Below are positions 13,587-21,587 of a stretch of 36,688 nt of DNA, piece after piece; the first letter of the stretch is position 1; each line of letters starts with the position of its first letter. The position numbers were made by a program, and so were the translations under genes. The stretch is from Spirochaetales bacterium (GTDB lineage: Bacteria > Spirochaetota > Spirochaetia > Treponematales > Treponemataceae). The notes below the pieces were generated by a model, which was not told where the DNA came from, searched no databases, and saw nothing but the letters and a program-made list of their open reading frames with translations. The stretch is taken from positions 1 to 36,688 of the forward strand of contig JAUNWH010000026.1 in assembly GCA_030540405.1 (NCBI GenBank), given 5' to 3'.

Positions 13587-13865
13587 TTGCAGTTGCAATA
13601 TTAACTTTTTTCCAAGCACATTTGCAGCTTTTGTCAAAGTTGCAAGGGTTACAGAATCATTATATGGATTCAAGAGCCGGTCCAATGCGGCACGAGAAGT
13701 AGACATTTTTTTTGCCATTTCTGTTTTGTTTATATTCTGTTTTTGCATTTCTTCAAGCAAATTATATGAAATAAGTCTTTTTATTGCCTCATTTTTTACT
13801 TCTGTAGCAATTCCTTCTTCTTCGAGAAAATCATCAAAAGAACTTCCTGCATATGCATTATTCAT
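13584..13865 (-). CDS. HTH antitoxin, HigA-like
   Basis: Encodes 93 aa. An XRE-type helix-turn-helix spans residues about 43-85 (KTEMAKKMSTSRAALDRLLN), with an N-terminal extension (DDFLEEEGIATEVKNEAIKR) as in antitoxins paired with Gp49/HigB toxins. The start ATG overlaps the toxin stop (ATGA), and toxin before antitoxin is the usual HigBA order. It would bind both the toxin and the palindrome upstream of the operon. The gene is intact although its toxin is broken, so it may persist as a stand-alone repressor. Confidence 0.85.
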   Translation of the reverse strand: MNNAYAGSSFDDFLEEEGIATEVKNEAIKRLISYNLLEEMQKQNINKTEMAKKMSTSRAALDRLLNPYNDSVTLATLTKAANVLGKKLILQLQ

Positions 13866-14218
13866 TTTTGGTCTCCTAAAACTAAGTTTCTTCGTTTCTT
13901 GCCCAATTCCATATCATCTTTTGGAGTTTTTTGGGTTTTCTTTATAAACGCATGAAGCAATATCATTTTGCTTCCGCTTATTGTGAATATCACTCGGCAA
14001 ATTCTTTTGTCAGAAATATCTGAGCGAACCTCTCATAAATTAGTATCAAGTTTCCTTACTGTTGGATATCCAACCGGCCAAGACATTTCCACAGCCATAA
14101 TATCCGCCCCCACAGATTTTTTATCTTCTAGAGACAGTCCTTTTAGGAAATCCCGCACAGGCTCATTGTTTTGTTCTGTTTTGAAAAATTCTGCTTTTAT
14201 TTTCTTCTGGATTTCCAT
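13862..14218 (-). pseudogene. HigB/Gp49-family toxin with internal TGA
   Basis: Read through, the frame encodes about 118 residues: EFFKTEQNNEPVRDFLKGLS, WPVGYPTVRKLDTNL, then TGA, then EVRSDISDKRICRVIFT and LLHAFIKKTQKTP. This is a RelE-like HigB/Gp49 mRNA interferase of normal length. The TGA (14033-14035, minus strand) stands where relatives carry Trp (L-W-EVRS), so one G-to-A change explains it. The catalytic C-terminal part is lost in the truncated product. The stop of the full frame overlaps the antitoxin start. UGA is used as an ordinary stop elsewhere in the window (for example the end of obg), so recoding is unlikely. Confidence 0.85.
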
Positions 14219-14224
14219 ATTTTG

Positions 14225-14253
14225 AATGTATCATAATTGATACGCTTCGTCAA
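14225..14253 (-). promoter_or_regulatory. HigBA-like promoter with overlapping palindromic operator
   Basis: On the minus strand TTGACG (14248-14253), a 17-nt spacer and TACATT (14225-14230) form a promoter. The palindrome GTATCATAATTGATAC (14228-14243) lies over it, where a HigA-type repressor would block RNA polymerase. The start codon is only about 7 nt from the -10, so the toxin mRNA may be nearly leaderless. Confidence 0.5.
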
Positions 14254-14333
14254 ATAAAAAAGACGGTCTTGGGCCGCCGTAGCAAATGATTAGTTTCTGG
14301 TTAACACTGAATTACCATGCTGTTTTATGATTG

Positions 14334-14472
14334 TGCAATCCCGTGTAAGCTTTGAAGATTCAAACACCCTCTATTTTGACGGAAAAATGTTCAAGCGCGC
14401 TAGAAGATAGAAACTGATTTGTGCAAAAAGAACTTCCCGTGCCGCTTGCACGGGAAAAAACTAGGCTAATCA
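14334..14472. repeat. 139-bp direct repeat, right copy
   Basis: Second copy of 13448-13586, carrying the orphan 3' end of the 364-aa protein gene out of context. The copies are 886 bp apart start to start, with the toxin-antitoxin cassette between them. Confidence 0.9.
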
Positions 14473-14541
14473 ATAAATATTATAATATTTTTCGATTAGG
14501 CAGCCATTATCTGGCTTGAATGGATAATCTTATGGCAGGCA

Positions 14542-14634
14542 ATGGCAAGAGAACCTGACACAGTAATGACACTGCGGCTTTGGCTTTGCGGAGATTATAT
14601 TGATATTCTCGATTTTCTTGGAATTGAACAATAA
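14542..14634 (+). other. Short open frame, possible gene remnant
   Basis: An ATG-initiated frame of 30 codons (MAREPDTVMTLRLWLCGDYI... LGIEQ) with upstream in-frame sense codons back to a TAG at 14494-14500. There is no clear ribosome-binding site and I recognise no family. It may be the tail of a lost gene; the purM promoter overlaps its end. Confidence 0.2.
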
Positions 14635-14652
14635 CAAAATAAACGGTATATT
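14624..14652 (+). promoter_or_regulatory. Promoter for purM-purN
   Basis: TTGAAC at 14624-14629, 17-nt spacer, TATATT at 14647-14652, about 30 bp upstream of the purM start. Confidence 0.6.
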
Positions 14653-14682
14653 ATAAAAATAATTTTTTTAAGGAACGGAATC

Positions 14683-15792
14683 ATGGCGGAAAAATTTGAC
14701 TACAAGAAAGCTGGCGTTGATGTTAACGAGGGCTACAAGGCTGTTGACAAATATAAGAAGCAGTCTGAGCGTGCAAGAATCCCAGGGCAGCTGACCGAGC
14801 TTGGCGCATTCAATGGAATGTTTGCAGTTCCAAAGAATATGAAGAATCCTGTTATGGTTTCTGGAACAGATGGAGTTGGAACAAAGCTGGACATTGCTTT
14901 TCAGATGGGAATCTATGATACAGTTGGAATTGACTGTGTGGCAATGAGCGTTAACGACATTCTTTGCAGCGGCGTAAAGACTTCATTTTTCCTTGATTAT
15001 ATTGCCTGCGGAAAGCTTGATTCAAAAGTTGCCGGCGAGCTTGTAAAAGGCGTAACTGACGGCTGCGTAGATGCGGGCTGCGCTCTTCTTGGCGGCGAAA
15101 CTGCTGAAATGCCAGGTTTTTATGATGACGGAAAATACGATTTGGCTGGCTTTGGAGTTGGCGTTGCAGATAAAGCTGACATTATTAATGGAAGCAAAAT
15201 AAAAGAGGGCGATGTTTTAATCGGTCTTTCTTCTACTGGTCCTCATTCAAACGGATACTCTTTAATAAGAAAGCTTGTTACAGATTTTGAAGAGAAAATT
15301 ACAATCGGCGGAAAAGAAAGAAAAATCGGAGAGGTTCTTCTTACTCCTACACGCATTTATGTGCGCCCTGTTATGGATGTTTTGAGCAAGTTCCGCTCTA
15401 GTGTTCATGGAATGGTTCACGTTACAGGCGGCGGATTTTATGAAAATGTTCCGCGTATGTTCCCTCACGCAAAAGAAGGCAAAAAGCAGCTCATTGCGAT
15501 GATAAAAAAAGATTCCTGGGAAGTTCCAGAGATTTTTGATGAGCTTATAAAGCGCGGCGCGGATCCAGAGAATGTTTTCTCAACTTTCAATATGGGAATT
15601 GGTTTTGTTCTTGCAGTAAGCAAAAAGGACGCTGCGGAAATCCTAAAGAGATTCAATGCAAACGCAAAAAAATTCGCTGTAAAGGGCGCCCCTGTTATGA
15701 AAGCCTATGAAATTGGCTACGTTGGCCACACTGACAAAGTCATCAAGGGCGAGTTCAAGGGCAGCAAGGAAATGACACAGTTCTATGTTTAA
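14683..15792 (+). CDS. purM: Phosphoribosylformylglycinamidine cyclo-ligase (AIR synthetase)
   Basis: Encodes 369 aa, slightly longer than the usual 345. It converts FGAM to AIR with ATP in de novo purine synthesis, in the cytoplasm. Family motifs are clear: VSGTDGVGTKLDIAFQMG, GIDCVAMSVNDILCSGVKTS, ALLGGETAEMPGFY, GLSSTGPHSNGYSLIRKL and HVTGGGFYENVPRMF. AAGGAA precedes the ATG. The last 8 bp overlap purN, so the two enzymes are translationally coupled; they act at nearby steps of the pathway. Confidence 0.97.
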   Translation: MAEKFDYKKAGVDVNEGYKAVDKYKKQSERARIPGQLTELGAFNGMFAVPKNMKNPVMVSGTDGVGTKLDIAFQMGIYDTVGIDCVAMSVNDILCSGVKTSFFLDYIACGKLDSKVAGELVKGVTDGCVDAGCALLGGETAEMPGFYDDGKYDLAGFGVGVADKADIINGSKIKEGDVLIGLSSTGPHSNGYSLIRKLVTDFEEKITIGGKERKIGEVLLTPTRIYVRPVMDVLSKFRSSVHGMVHVTGGGFYENVPRMFPHAKEGKKQLIAMIKKDSWEVPEIFDELIKRGADPENVFSTFNMGIGFVLAVSKKDAAEILKRFNANAKKFAVKGAPVMKAYEIGYVGHTDKVIKGEFKGSKEMTQFYV

Positions 15793-16411
15793 GACTGCTG
15801 TTTTGGTTTCGGGCGGAGGAACAAACCTTCAATCTCTTATAGACTATCAGAAGTCTCATGCGGACTGTCCTTACAAGATTGACGTTGTTATTTCAAGCAC
15901 AAAAAATGCCTATGCGCTTGAGCGTGCAAAAACTGCCGGAATTGACTGCGTTGTAAAAAGTCCGTTTTCCGTGATGGGAAAAGAAGCGGCGCAAAAAGCT
16001 TCACGTGAAGAAAAAAACGCTGCGGTTTCTGATGCTATTCTTGAAGAGTGCAAGCTCCGCGGAATTGACGGAATTGTTCTTGCAGGCTACTTGAGCGTTT
16101 TGCAGGGAAATATAATTCAGGAATATAAGAATAAAATTATAAACCTTCATCCGGCTCTTTTGCCTAAGTTCGGCGGAGTGGGGATGTGGGGGCATAATGT
16201 CCACGAGGCTGTTCTTGCCGCAAAAGAAAAGGAAAGCGGCTGCACGGTTCATCTTGTGGACGGCGGCTGCGATACAGGAAAAATTCTTGTGCAGAAAAAA
16301 GTTCCTGTAATGCCAGGCGACACTCCAGATTCCTTGTATGAAAGAATTGCTCCAAACGAACATAAAGCCATTGTTGAAGGTCTTCTTATGCTTTGTTCTG
16401 GCAAGCTCTAG
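15785..16411 (+). CDS. purN: Phosphoribosylglycinamide formyltransferase
   Basis: Encodes 208 aa, normal for the family. It transfers a formyl group from 10-formyl-THF to GAR in purine synthesis. Visible motifs are VSGGGTNLQSLID near the N-terminus, the catalytic region INLHPALLPKFGG (Asn/His) with the later GCTVHLVDGGCDTGKIL (Asp). A stretch of about 15 residues (KEAAQKASREEKNAAVSD) lengthens the loop before ILEECKLRGIDGIVLAGY. It overlaps purM by 8 bp and converges with tcdA, sharing 4 bp at the stops. Confidence 0.96.
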   Translation: MFKTAVLVSGGGTNLQSLIDYQKSHADCPYKIDVVISSTKNAYALERAKTAGIDCVVKSPFSVMGKEAAQKASREEKNAAVSDAILEECKLRGIDGIVLAGYLSVLQGNIIQEYKNKIINLHPALLPKFGGVGMWGHNVHEAVLAAKEKESGCTVHLVDGGCDTGKILVQKKVPVMPGDTPDSLYERIAPNEHKAIVEGLLMLCSGKL

Positions 16412-17124
16412 GACTTTACAAGGTCTTTTATTACTTCGCCTGCGATAATCAAGCCGGCTACGGACGGTACAAATGATGTGCTTCCGGGAGCTGGTCTGCC
16501 TGCTGTTCCTTTTGTTTCCGCGGAACTGTCATAGATTATTTTTACAGGCTCTTCTTTTGAATACACAACTTTAAGCTTTTTTATTCCGCGTTCTTTTAAG
16601 GCCTTTCGCATTGCGCGGGCAAGAGGGCAGACGCTGGTTTTGTAAATATCCGAAACTTCAAGCTGTGTGGGATCAATTTTGTTTCCGGCTCCCATGCAGC
16701 TTATTATTTTTGTTCCGCATTTCTGTGCTTCTTCTGCGAGCGCGATTTTTCCTGCGACTGTGTCAATTGCATCTATTATATAGTCGTAGCTTGAAAAGTC
16801 GAATGTGCCTTTTGTTTCCTGTGTAAAAAAAACTTTGCGGGTTTTAACTTCTGCCTGCGGATTTATTTCAAGAATGCGCTCTTTTGCGACGTCAACTTTG
16901 TAAAGCCCTATTGTTTTATGCGTGGCTATAATCTGGCGGTTTATGTTTGTGAGGCTTACAGTGTCGCTGTCAATTAAATCAAAACTGCCGATTCCGCTTC
17001 TTGCCAAGGCTTCAACTGCGTAGCCGCCCACGCCGCCTATTCCGAACACTGCGACTTTTGAGCGGTTGAGCTTTTCAATTCCTGTCTTGCCAAAAATAAG
17101 CTCTGAGCGTGAAAACTGGTTCAT
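16408..17124 (-). CDS. tcdA: tRNA threonylcarbamoyladenosine dehydratase (ThiF/E1-like)
   Basis: Encodes 238 aa. TcdA (YgdL/CsdL) uses ATP to cyclise t6A37 of tRNA to ct6A. The start (MNQFSRSELIFGKTGIEKLN) and the nucleotide-binding loop VFGIGGVGGYAVEALARSGI match this branch, followed by DLIDSDTVSLTNINRQ (ATP/Mg) and the C-terminal TKGTAGRPAPGSTSFVPSVA typical of TcdA. Other ThiF/HesA activators are less likely given the length and C-terminus. It starts 1 bp after the ompA-like gene ends, so the two are probably cotranscribed. Confidence 0.9.
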   Translation of the reverse strand: MNQFSRSELIFGKTGIEKLNRSKVAVFGIGGVGGYAVEALARSGIGSFDLIDSDTVSLTNINRQIIATHKTIGLYKVDVAKERILEINPQAEVKTRKVFFTQETKGTFDFSSYDYIIDAIDTVAGKIALAEEAQKCGTKIISCMGAGNKIDPTQLEVSDIYKTSVCPLARAMRKALKERGIKKLKVVYSKEEPVKIIYDSSAETKGTAGRPAPGSTSFVPSVAGLIIAGEVIKDLVKS

Positions 17125-17125
17125 G

Positions 17126-18598
17126 CTATTCTCTTAAAATGTAGCTGCCTTTTGGCATGATTATGATTTCTACACGGCGGTTTAAGGCTCTTCCCTGCGG
17201 AGTGCTGTTGTCTGCGACTGGCTTTGTTCCGCCGAATCCTCTGTATGTAAAAAGGTTTTTGTCTATTCCGTTTGAGACAAGCTCCTTGATTATTTCCTGC
17301 GCGCGCTGGATGCTTAAAGTCATTTGTCCGTTCGGCTTGTTTACGTCTGCGGTGTGGCCTTCAATCAGAATTGTGTATTCGCCGGAAGCTGTTGCTTTTT
17401 TAAGTGATTCTGCAATCTGGGCTATGCGCGGTTTTTCCTGCGGAAGAAGCTCATAGGAATCAGCAATAAAGCGCAAGTTCTGCATTGTGATTTGGATTCC
17501 TGTGAGGACTTCATTCAGGTCAACATCTGGAATTTTTCGTTCAAAGAAATATTTTTTTATCTGGTGATATGCGATGTAATAATTTTTGTCCTTTTGCGGC
17601 ACAGAAACTTTATGCTCAAGCTGCTCCTTGTCCAGAAGAATTACTACTTTCCCTTTTTTTAAAAGCTCCACATTTTTTTCAACGGAAGCAATCTTTAAGT
17701 AGTCTTCTTTTGAAATCACTGGGTCGCATCTGTTTATTCCGTATATTTTTTTTACGGTAATCCAAAGCGGATCTTTTCCGGCTCTTCCGTCATAGTCTTC
17801 TATAAAATCCGAGCTTGAGTATTTTACAATTCCTGACTTTTTTGCAATTTCAGGCTGAACCATGTTGCGCTCGTACAAAAGCTCCATGTCTTCTGTCCAG
17901 ACTTTTGGGAACAGGCACGGATAAACTTCGCTTTCTATGAATTCTCCGTGGACTGGCAGAGAGCCTCGCGCGTCAAGAACAATTCCTGTGTATTCTCTGG
18001 ATGCGACTTGGTCAATCGGCTGCATTTTTTTGTATGGCGTGTGGTGCTTTACAAGGCTTGAAGAAATATCGTTCAAGTCGATTGTGTGCTTTGTTAAAAG
18101 AAGTCCGTCTTTGGTAAATACCGCCGGAGTTTTTTTGCTGTTGTCTACAATTCTTGTGAGGCTTTCAAGTGTAACAGTTCCGTCCAGAACAAGGTCGCCG
18201 AGAGTTTTTGCGTCATCAACGTAAAGGGAAAGCAGCGGATTTTTTACAAGAATCGGAAGCTTCATTTCAATTTCTTTTACGGAAGTTGATTTTCCGCTTG
18301 GAAGAGGAATTCCCGCTTTTTCAACATTGAAAGCCACGTCCGAAGCGAATGTGTTTTTTGTCCAGTTTACAAAGCTTGAGGATGTCATTACGGCATCTTT
18401 TTCTGAAACGTGTCCCTGGGCTTGTGCTGCCATGATTGATTCACGCTCAATTTCTATGTCTGAATATGGAACGTAGACATAAGGAACTGGTTCCGCTGTT
18501 TCCGTGGAAAAATCAAATTGCTCTATATAGCTCTGGCCAAAAATGCAGGCGCATGAGATTAATGCAGCTGTGGATAAAATAAAGTTCTTTGTATTCAT
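17126..18598 (-). CDS. OmpA-family peptidoglycan-associated protein
   Basis: Encodes 490 aa. A signal peptide (NFILSTAALISCACIFG, likely cut before QSY) is followed by about 340 residues of unknown fold. The C-terminal OmpA domain (residues about 375-485) reads TILIEGHTADVNKPNGQMTL, SIQRAQEIIKELVSNGI, YRGFGGTKPVADN and GRALNRRVEIIIMP, with the Asp and Arg that bind diaminopimelate-type peptidoglycan. It would tether the outer membrane or a periplasmic complex to the cell wall. A similar two-part design is common in Treponema OmpA-like proteins. A 276-bp spacer upstream separates it from the divergent chemoreceptor gene. Confidence 0.88.
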   Translation of the reverse strand: MNTKNFILSTAALISCACIFGQSYIEQFDFSTETAEPVPYVYVPYSDIEIERESIMAAQAQGHVSEKDAVMTSSSFVNWTKNTFASDVAFNVEKAGIPLPSGKSTSVKEIEMKLPILVKNPLLSLYVDDAKTLGDLVLDGTVTLESLTRIVDNSKKTPAVFTKDGLLLTKHTIDLNDISSSLVKHHTPYKKMQPIDQVASREYTGIVLDARGSLPVHGEFIESEVYPCLFPKVWTEDMELLYERNMVQPEIAKKSGIVKYSSSDFIEDYDGRAGKDPLWITVKKIYGINRCDPVISKEDYLKIASVEKNVELLKKGKVVILLDKEQLEHKVSVPQKDKNYYIAYHQIKKYFFERKIPDVDLNEVLTGIQITMQNLRFIADSYELLPQEKPRIAQIAESLKKATASGEYTILIEGHTADVNKPNGQMTLSIQRAQEIIKELVSNGIDKNLFTYRGFGGTKPVADNSTPQGRALNRRVEIIIMPKGSYILRE

Positions 18599-18710
18599 AA
18601 AAAAGTCCGCTGCTAAATTTTCGGCATATTAATAGAAAAAATCAAGTTGATAAATAAACAAAATCTTCATCTTGTTGAAATCAGTTTGTTGTCTTCATTG
18701 TAATAAAAGT

Positions 18711-18770
18711 GTCATCTTCGGGCTTGACCCGAAATCTATTACAGATTCTTGTGTTGAGCACGGGAATGAC
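18711..18770. repeat. Composite palindromic element
   Basis: A 60-bp head-to-head hairpin pair (GTCATCTTCGGGC... GGGAATGAC) with a shorter spacer than the other composite copies. It sits in the divergent spacer between the OmpA-like and chemoreceptor genes. Confidence 0.65.
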
Positions 18771-18786
18771 ATTCAACTTTTTATTG

Positions 18787-18816
18787 TTGCATATTTTTTT
18801 TTAGTTATGCTATACT
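18787..18816 (+). promoter_or_regulatory. Promoter for the chemoreceptor gene
   Basis: TTGCAT at 18787-18792, 18-nt spacer, TATACT at 18811-18816. An 8-G run (18855-18862) lies between it and the start codon. Confidence 0.5.
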
Positions 18817-18873
18817 TGCACGATATAAAAAGTTGAGGTTTGCGCTGTATGGGCGGGGGGGGTAGGTAATTGT

Positions 18874-20934
18874 ATGGGGTTAACTATGAAAAAAAGATTT
18901 TCAATTTCGGCAGTTCTTATGCTGTCGAATATTATTGGGCTTGCGGTTTATGCCGCGGCTCTTTCGATTATTGTCTATTCCAGAATAAAAACCGATTTTT
19001 CTGAATATTTCAGGCAGACTTTAAAAGACGATGTTTCTATCGTTTATGAAGAAATTGATATTTACAAGAAAAACACTTCTGATTCAACTTTATATACTTT
19101 AAAAACACTTGAAGATATTTACTTGAACTTTGGTCTTTCTAAACCTGAATTATTCCGCAATACTTGTTCAAATGCTATTGCCGCTTCATTGTTCGATTAT
19201 TGCACTTTTGTTGGAGCTGACGGAACTTCAATCAACTCAGGAAATATGCACGAAATTGACAGCCAGTCTATAAAAAACGTCCTTCAAGGAAACCGGTTTT
19301 CCAATTTTGTGCAGACAAACGGCATTGTTTCCTATATCTGCGGACGTCCTTTGGAAGCAAACGGAAAAGTTGTGGGTGCATTCTTTACAAAAAAGGAAAT
19401 ACTGAACAATGCGTTTGTCGGACGCATTTCCAAGTCCACAACCTGCGACTTTACAATTTTTGAAGGAACAAAGCGTGCGTTTACTTCAATCAGCGGAATG
19501 CTCGGAACTGAAATTGCTGACAAAACTCCAATAGAAAGAGCGGCTTCCGGTGAAGAAACTTTGTACAACGCAAAAATCAACGGCGAAAATTATTTTACAT
19601 ATTATTTTCCTTTAAAGCAGGATGACGGAGCATTCATAACAACGCTTTTCCTCGGAAAAAAAGTTTCGCTTGTGCATGAAATTATATTTTCTATTTTCTC
19701 GCGCATTCTTATTGCTGCAGTTGTGTGCGCGGTTGTTATTATTCTGATTCTTTTGGCTATTTTGATTGCAAAGGTTATAAATCCGCTTAAAGCTGTCGGA
19801 GATGCAATCAATAATCTTTCTTCTGGGGATGCGGATCTTACGGCTCGATTGCCTATAAAATGGAACAATGAATTTGATGATATTTCAGTTGATGTAAATA
19901 AATTTATTGAAATGATTCAGAAAATTATAGTTGAGCTGAACGAAGCGCAGAATTCCCTTGATTCAATCGGTCAGAACCTTGGAACAAATGCGTCCGAATC
20001 TGCCAGCGCGACTGCCCAGATTATGGCGAATATTACCGGCGTAAAAAAGCAGTCCGAAAATCTTTCGCTTTCTGTTTCAAATACAACTGGAATTCTTGGA
20101 AAATCTGCTGGCAGCGTAAGAGATTTGTCCGGTCTTGTTGAAGCTCAGGCGCAGGGAATTTCAGAGTCTTCCGCTGCAATTGAAGAAATGCTTGGAAATA
20201 TTTCTTCTGTAACAGCAAATGTCCACAAAATGTCCGACAGCTTTAAAGAGCTTGGCGGAACTGTTGACGAAGGAAAAACGAAGCTTGCGAATGTAGACGG
20301 AAAAGTCAACGAAATTGCCGCCCAGTCAAAAATGCTTATTCAGGCTAACCAGATTATTTCGCAAATTGCCTCTGAAACGAACTTGCTTGCGATGAATGCC
20401 GCGATTGAAGCTGCCCACGCAGGAAAAGCGGGCGAAGGATTTTCTGTTGTTGCAAATGAAATCAGAAAACTTGCTGAAACTTCAAGCCAGCAGTCAAAAA
20501 ATATCAATACAGAGCTAAAGCAAATTTCTTCTTCTATTAAAGATGTTGTTTCCCTTTCAAAAGATTCGCAGACAGCATTTGGTGAAATTGTTACGCACTT
20601 GAATTCAACTGATACAATTATCCGGGAAATTGACAATGCCATGAACGAGCAGGAAAACGCTTCAAGGCAGATTTTCAGCGCGCTTAGCGACATGAGAAGC
20701 CAGTCTTCCGAAGTAAACGAAAAGTTCAAGGATGTAAACAGCGGGATTGTTGAAGTTTCCAAGGAAATGGATTCTGTTCAGCATGTTTCTTCTACGATTC
20801 TTGGAAGCATGGACGAAATGGCGGCAGGAGCAAGACAAATCAGTTCCGCAGCCCAAAATGTTTCGGACTTGGCGCAGTCTACAAAGGAAAATATTTCTGT
20901 AATGGACAGCCGTCTTGGTCAGTTCAGGGTTTAG
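18874..20934 (+). CDS. Methyl-accepting chemotaxis protein
   Basis: Encodes 686 aa; ATG at 18874, with an alternative ATG at 18886 (MKKRFSIS). The first membrane helix (residues about 12-33) leads into a periplasmic Cache-like sensor (about 35-270), then a second helix ([22 protein letters not shown]), HAMP ([27 protein letters not shown]) and a long cytoplasmic signalling coiled coil. The conserved hairpin tip is present ([40 protein letters not shown]). There is no C-terminal CheR-binding pentapeptide. The ligand cannot be told from sequence. It has its own promoter and terminator, so it is monocistronic; the poly-G tract upstream may tune its expression. Confidence 0.93.
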   Translation: MGLTMKKRFSISAVLMLSNIIGLAVYAAALSIIVYSRIKTDFSEYFRQTLKDDVSIVYEEIDIYKKNTSDSTLYTLKTLEDIYLNFGLSKPELFRNTCSNAIAASLFDYCTFVGADGTSINSGNMHEIDSQSIKNVLQGNRFSNFVQTNGIVSYICGRPLEANGKVVGAFFTKKEILNNAFVGRISKSTTCDFTIFEGTKRAFTSISGMLGTEIADKTPIERAASGEETLYNAKINGENYFTYYFPLKQDDGAFITTLFLGKKVSLVHEIIFSIFSRILIAAVVCAVVIILILLAILIAKVINPLKAVGDAINNLSSGDADLTARLPIKWNNEFDDISVDVNKFIEMIQKIIVELNEAQNSLDSIGQNLGTNASESASATAQIMANITGVKKQSENLSLSVSNTTGILGKSAGSVRDLSGLVEAQAQGISESSAAIEEMLGNISSVTANVHKMSDSFKELGGTVDEGKTKLANVDGKVNEIAAQSKMLIQANQIISQIASETNLLAMNAAIEAAHAGKAGEGFSVVANEIRKLAETSSQQSKNINTELKQISSSIKDVVSLSKDSQTAFGEIVTHLNSTDTIIREIDNAMNEQENASRQIFSALSDMRSQSSEVNEKFKDVNSGIVEVSKEMDSVQHVSSTILGSMDEMAAGARQISSAAQNVSDLAQSTKENISVMDSRLGQFRV

Positions 20935-20956
20935 CCTAAAACTTTAAATTGAAAAT

Positions 20957-21010
20957 TCCGCTTGGAATATATGAACGCGTTTCATTTATTACGGGCGGAT
21001 TTTTTTTTTG
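20957..21010 (+). terminator. Rho-independent terminator after the chemoreceptor gene
   Basis: TCCGCTTG pairs with CGGGCGGA (two G-T pairs), with a nested ATGAA/TTCAT stem inside, followed by T10. Confidence 0.75.
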
Positions 21011-21130
21011 CTTTGTGCGTAACTGTTGTTCATTTGATGAATAAATTCTTTCTATTCTAATTGTAAAGTTTTAAAAATTTCTCTATATTATTAATAGGTT
21101 AAATTTCGAGTTTTTGTAAAATAGTTGGCT

Positions 21131-21202
21131 GTCATTCCTGTGCTTGACACAGGAATCTAATGTGAATTTACGATAGATTATCGGGTCAGGCCCGATAATG
21201 AC
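21131..21202. repeat. Composite palindromic element
   Basis: 72 bp, with stems CCTGTG/CACAGG and ATCGGG/CCCGAT in the GTCAT...AATGAC design. It shares its right hairpin with the element at 3362-3433. The rest of the spacer 20935-21313 shows only a weak promoter-like pair (TTCAAC 21224-21229, TAAAAT 21248-21253) ahead of oadG. Confidence 0.7.
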
Positions 21203-21313
21203 AGTTAAATATAAAACTTGATATTCAACTTAATGGTATCTTTTTGCTAAAATGCGGAAAGATTCGGTTTAAAAAAATCTTTTCCTATAAAATCTTTATT
21301 CTTGGGAGGAACT

Positions 21314-21559
21314 ATGACAGTTCTTGAAATGTTCAGTCAAAGTGGAATTCTTACTTTGCTGGGAATGGGTGTGGTTTTCTTTTTTCTGATTATCATGATT
21401 TTTGCGATGATTGCGCTCCATGCTGTTGTTCATGCCTTAAAATGGGACGTTGAGCCTGCCGCCGAACAGCCAGCTGCCGCTCCTTCTGTTCCTGCCGAGG
21501 ACAATGGCGCTGTTGTTGCCGCTATTGCCGCTGTATTAAAAGATAAAAAAGCTTTGTAA
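21314..21559 (+). CDS. oadG: Oxaloacetate decarboxylase gamma chain (OadG-like)
   Basis: Encodes 81 aa from the ATG at 21314, preceded by GGAGG. One transmembrane helix (GILTLLGMGVVFFFLIIMIFAM) is followed by a short Ala/Pro-rich tail with acidic residues, as in OadG/MmdC subunits, which assemble the membrane-bound Na+ pump and help bind Zn2+. The family is poorly conserved, so the assignment depends on its place directly before oadA and oadB. Confidence 0.85.
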   Translation: MTVLEMFSQSGILTLLGMGVVFFFLIIMIFAMIALHAVVHALKWDVEPAAEQPAAAPSVPAEDNGAVVAAIAAVLKDKKAL

Positions 21560-21587
21560 TCATAGATTTTTATTAAGAGGTTGATTT

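Noticed and set aside
14033-14035. UGA read as tryptophan, keeping the toxin intact
   Set aside because: Other genes in the window, including obg, end with TGA, so UGA works as a stop here.
13968-14225. Plus-strand open frame of 85 codons
   Set aside because: It is antisense to the HigB-like toxin frame, which has clear family sequence and an operator.
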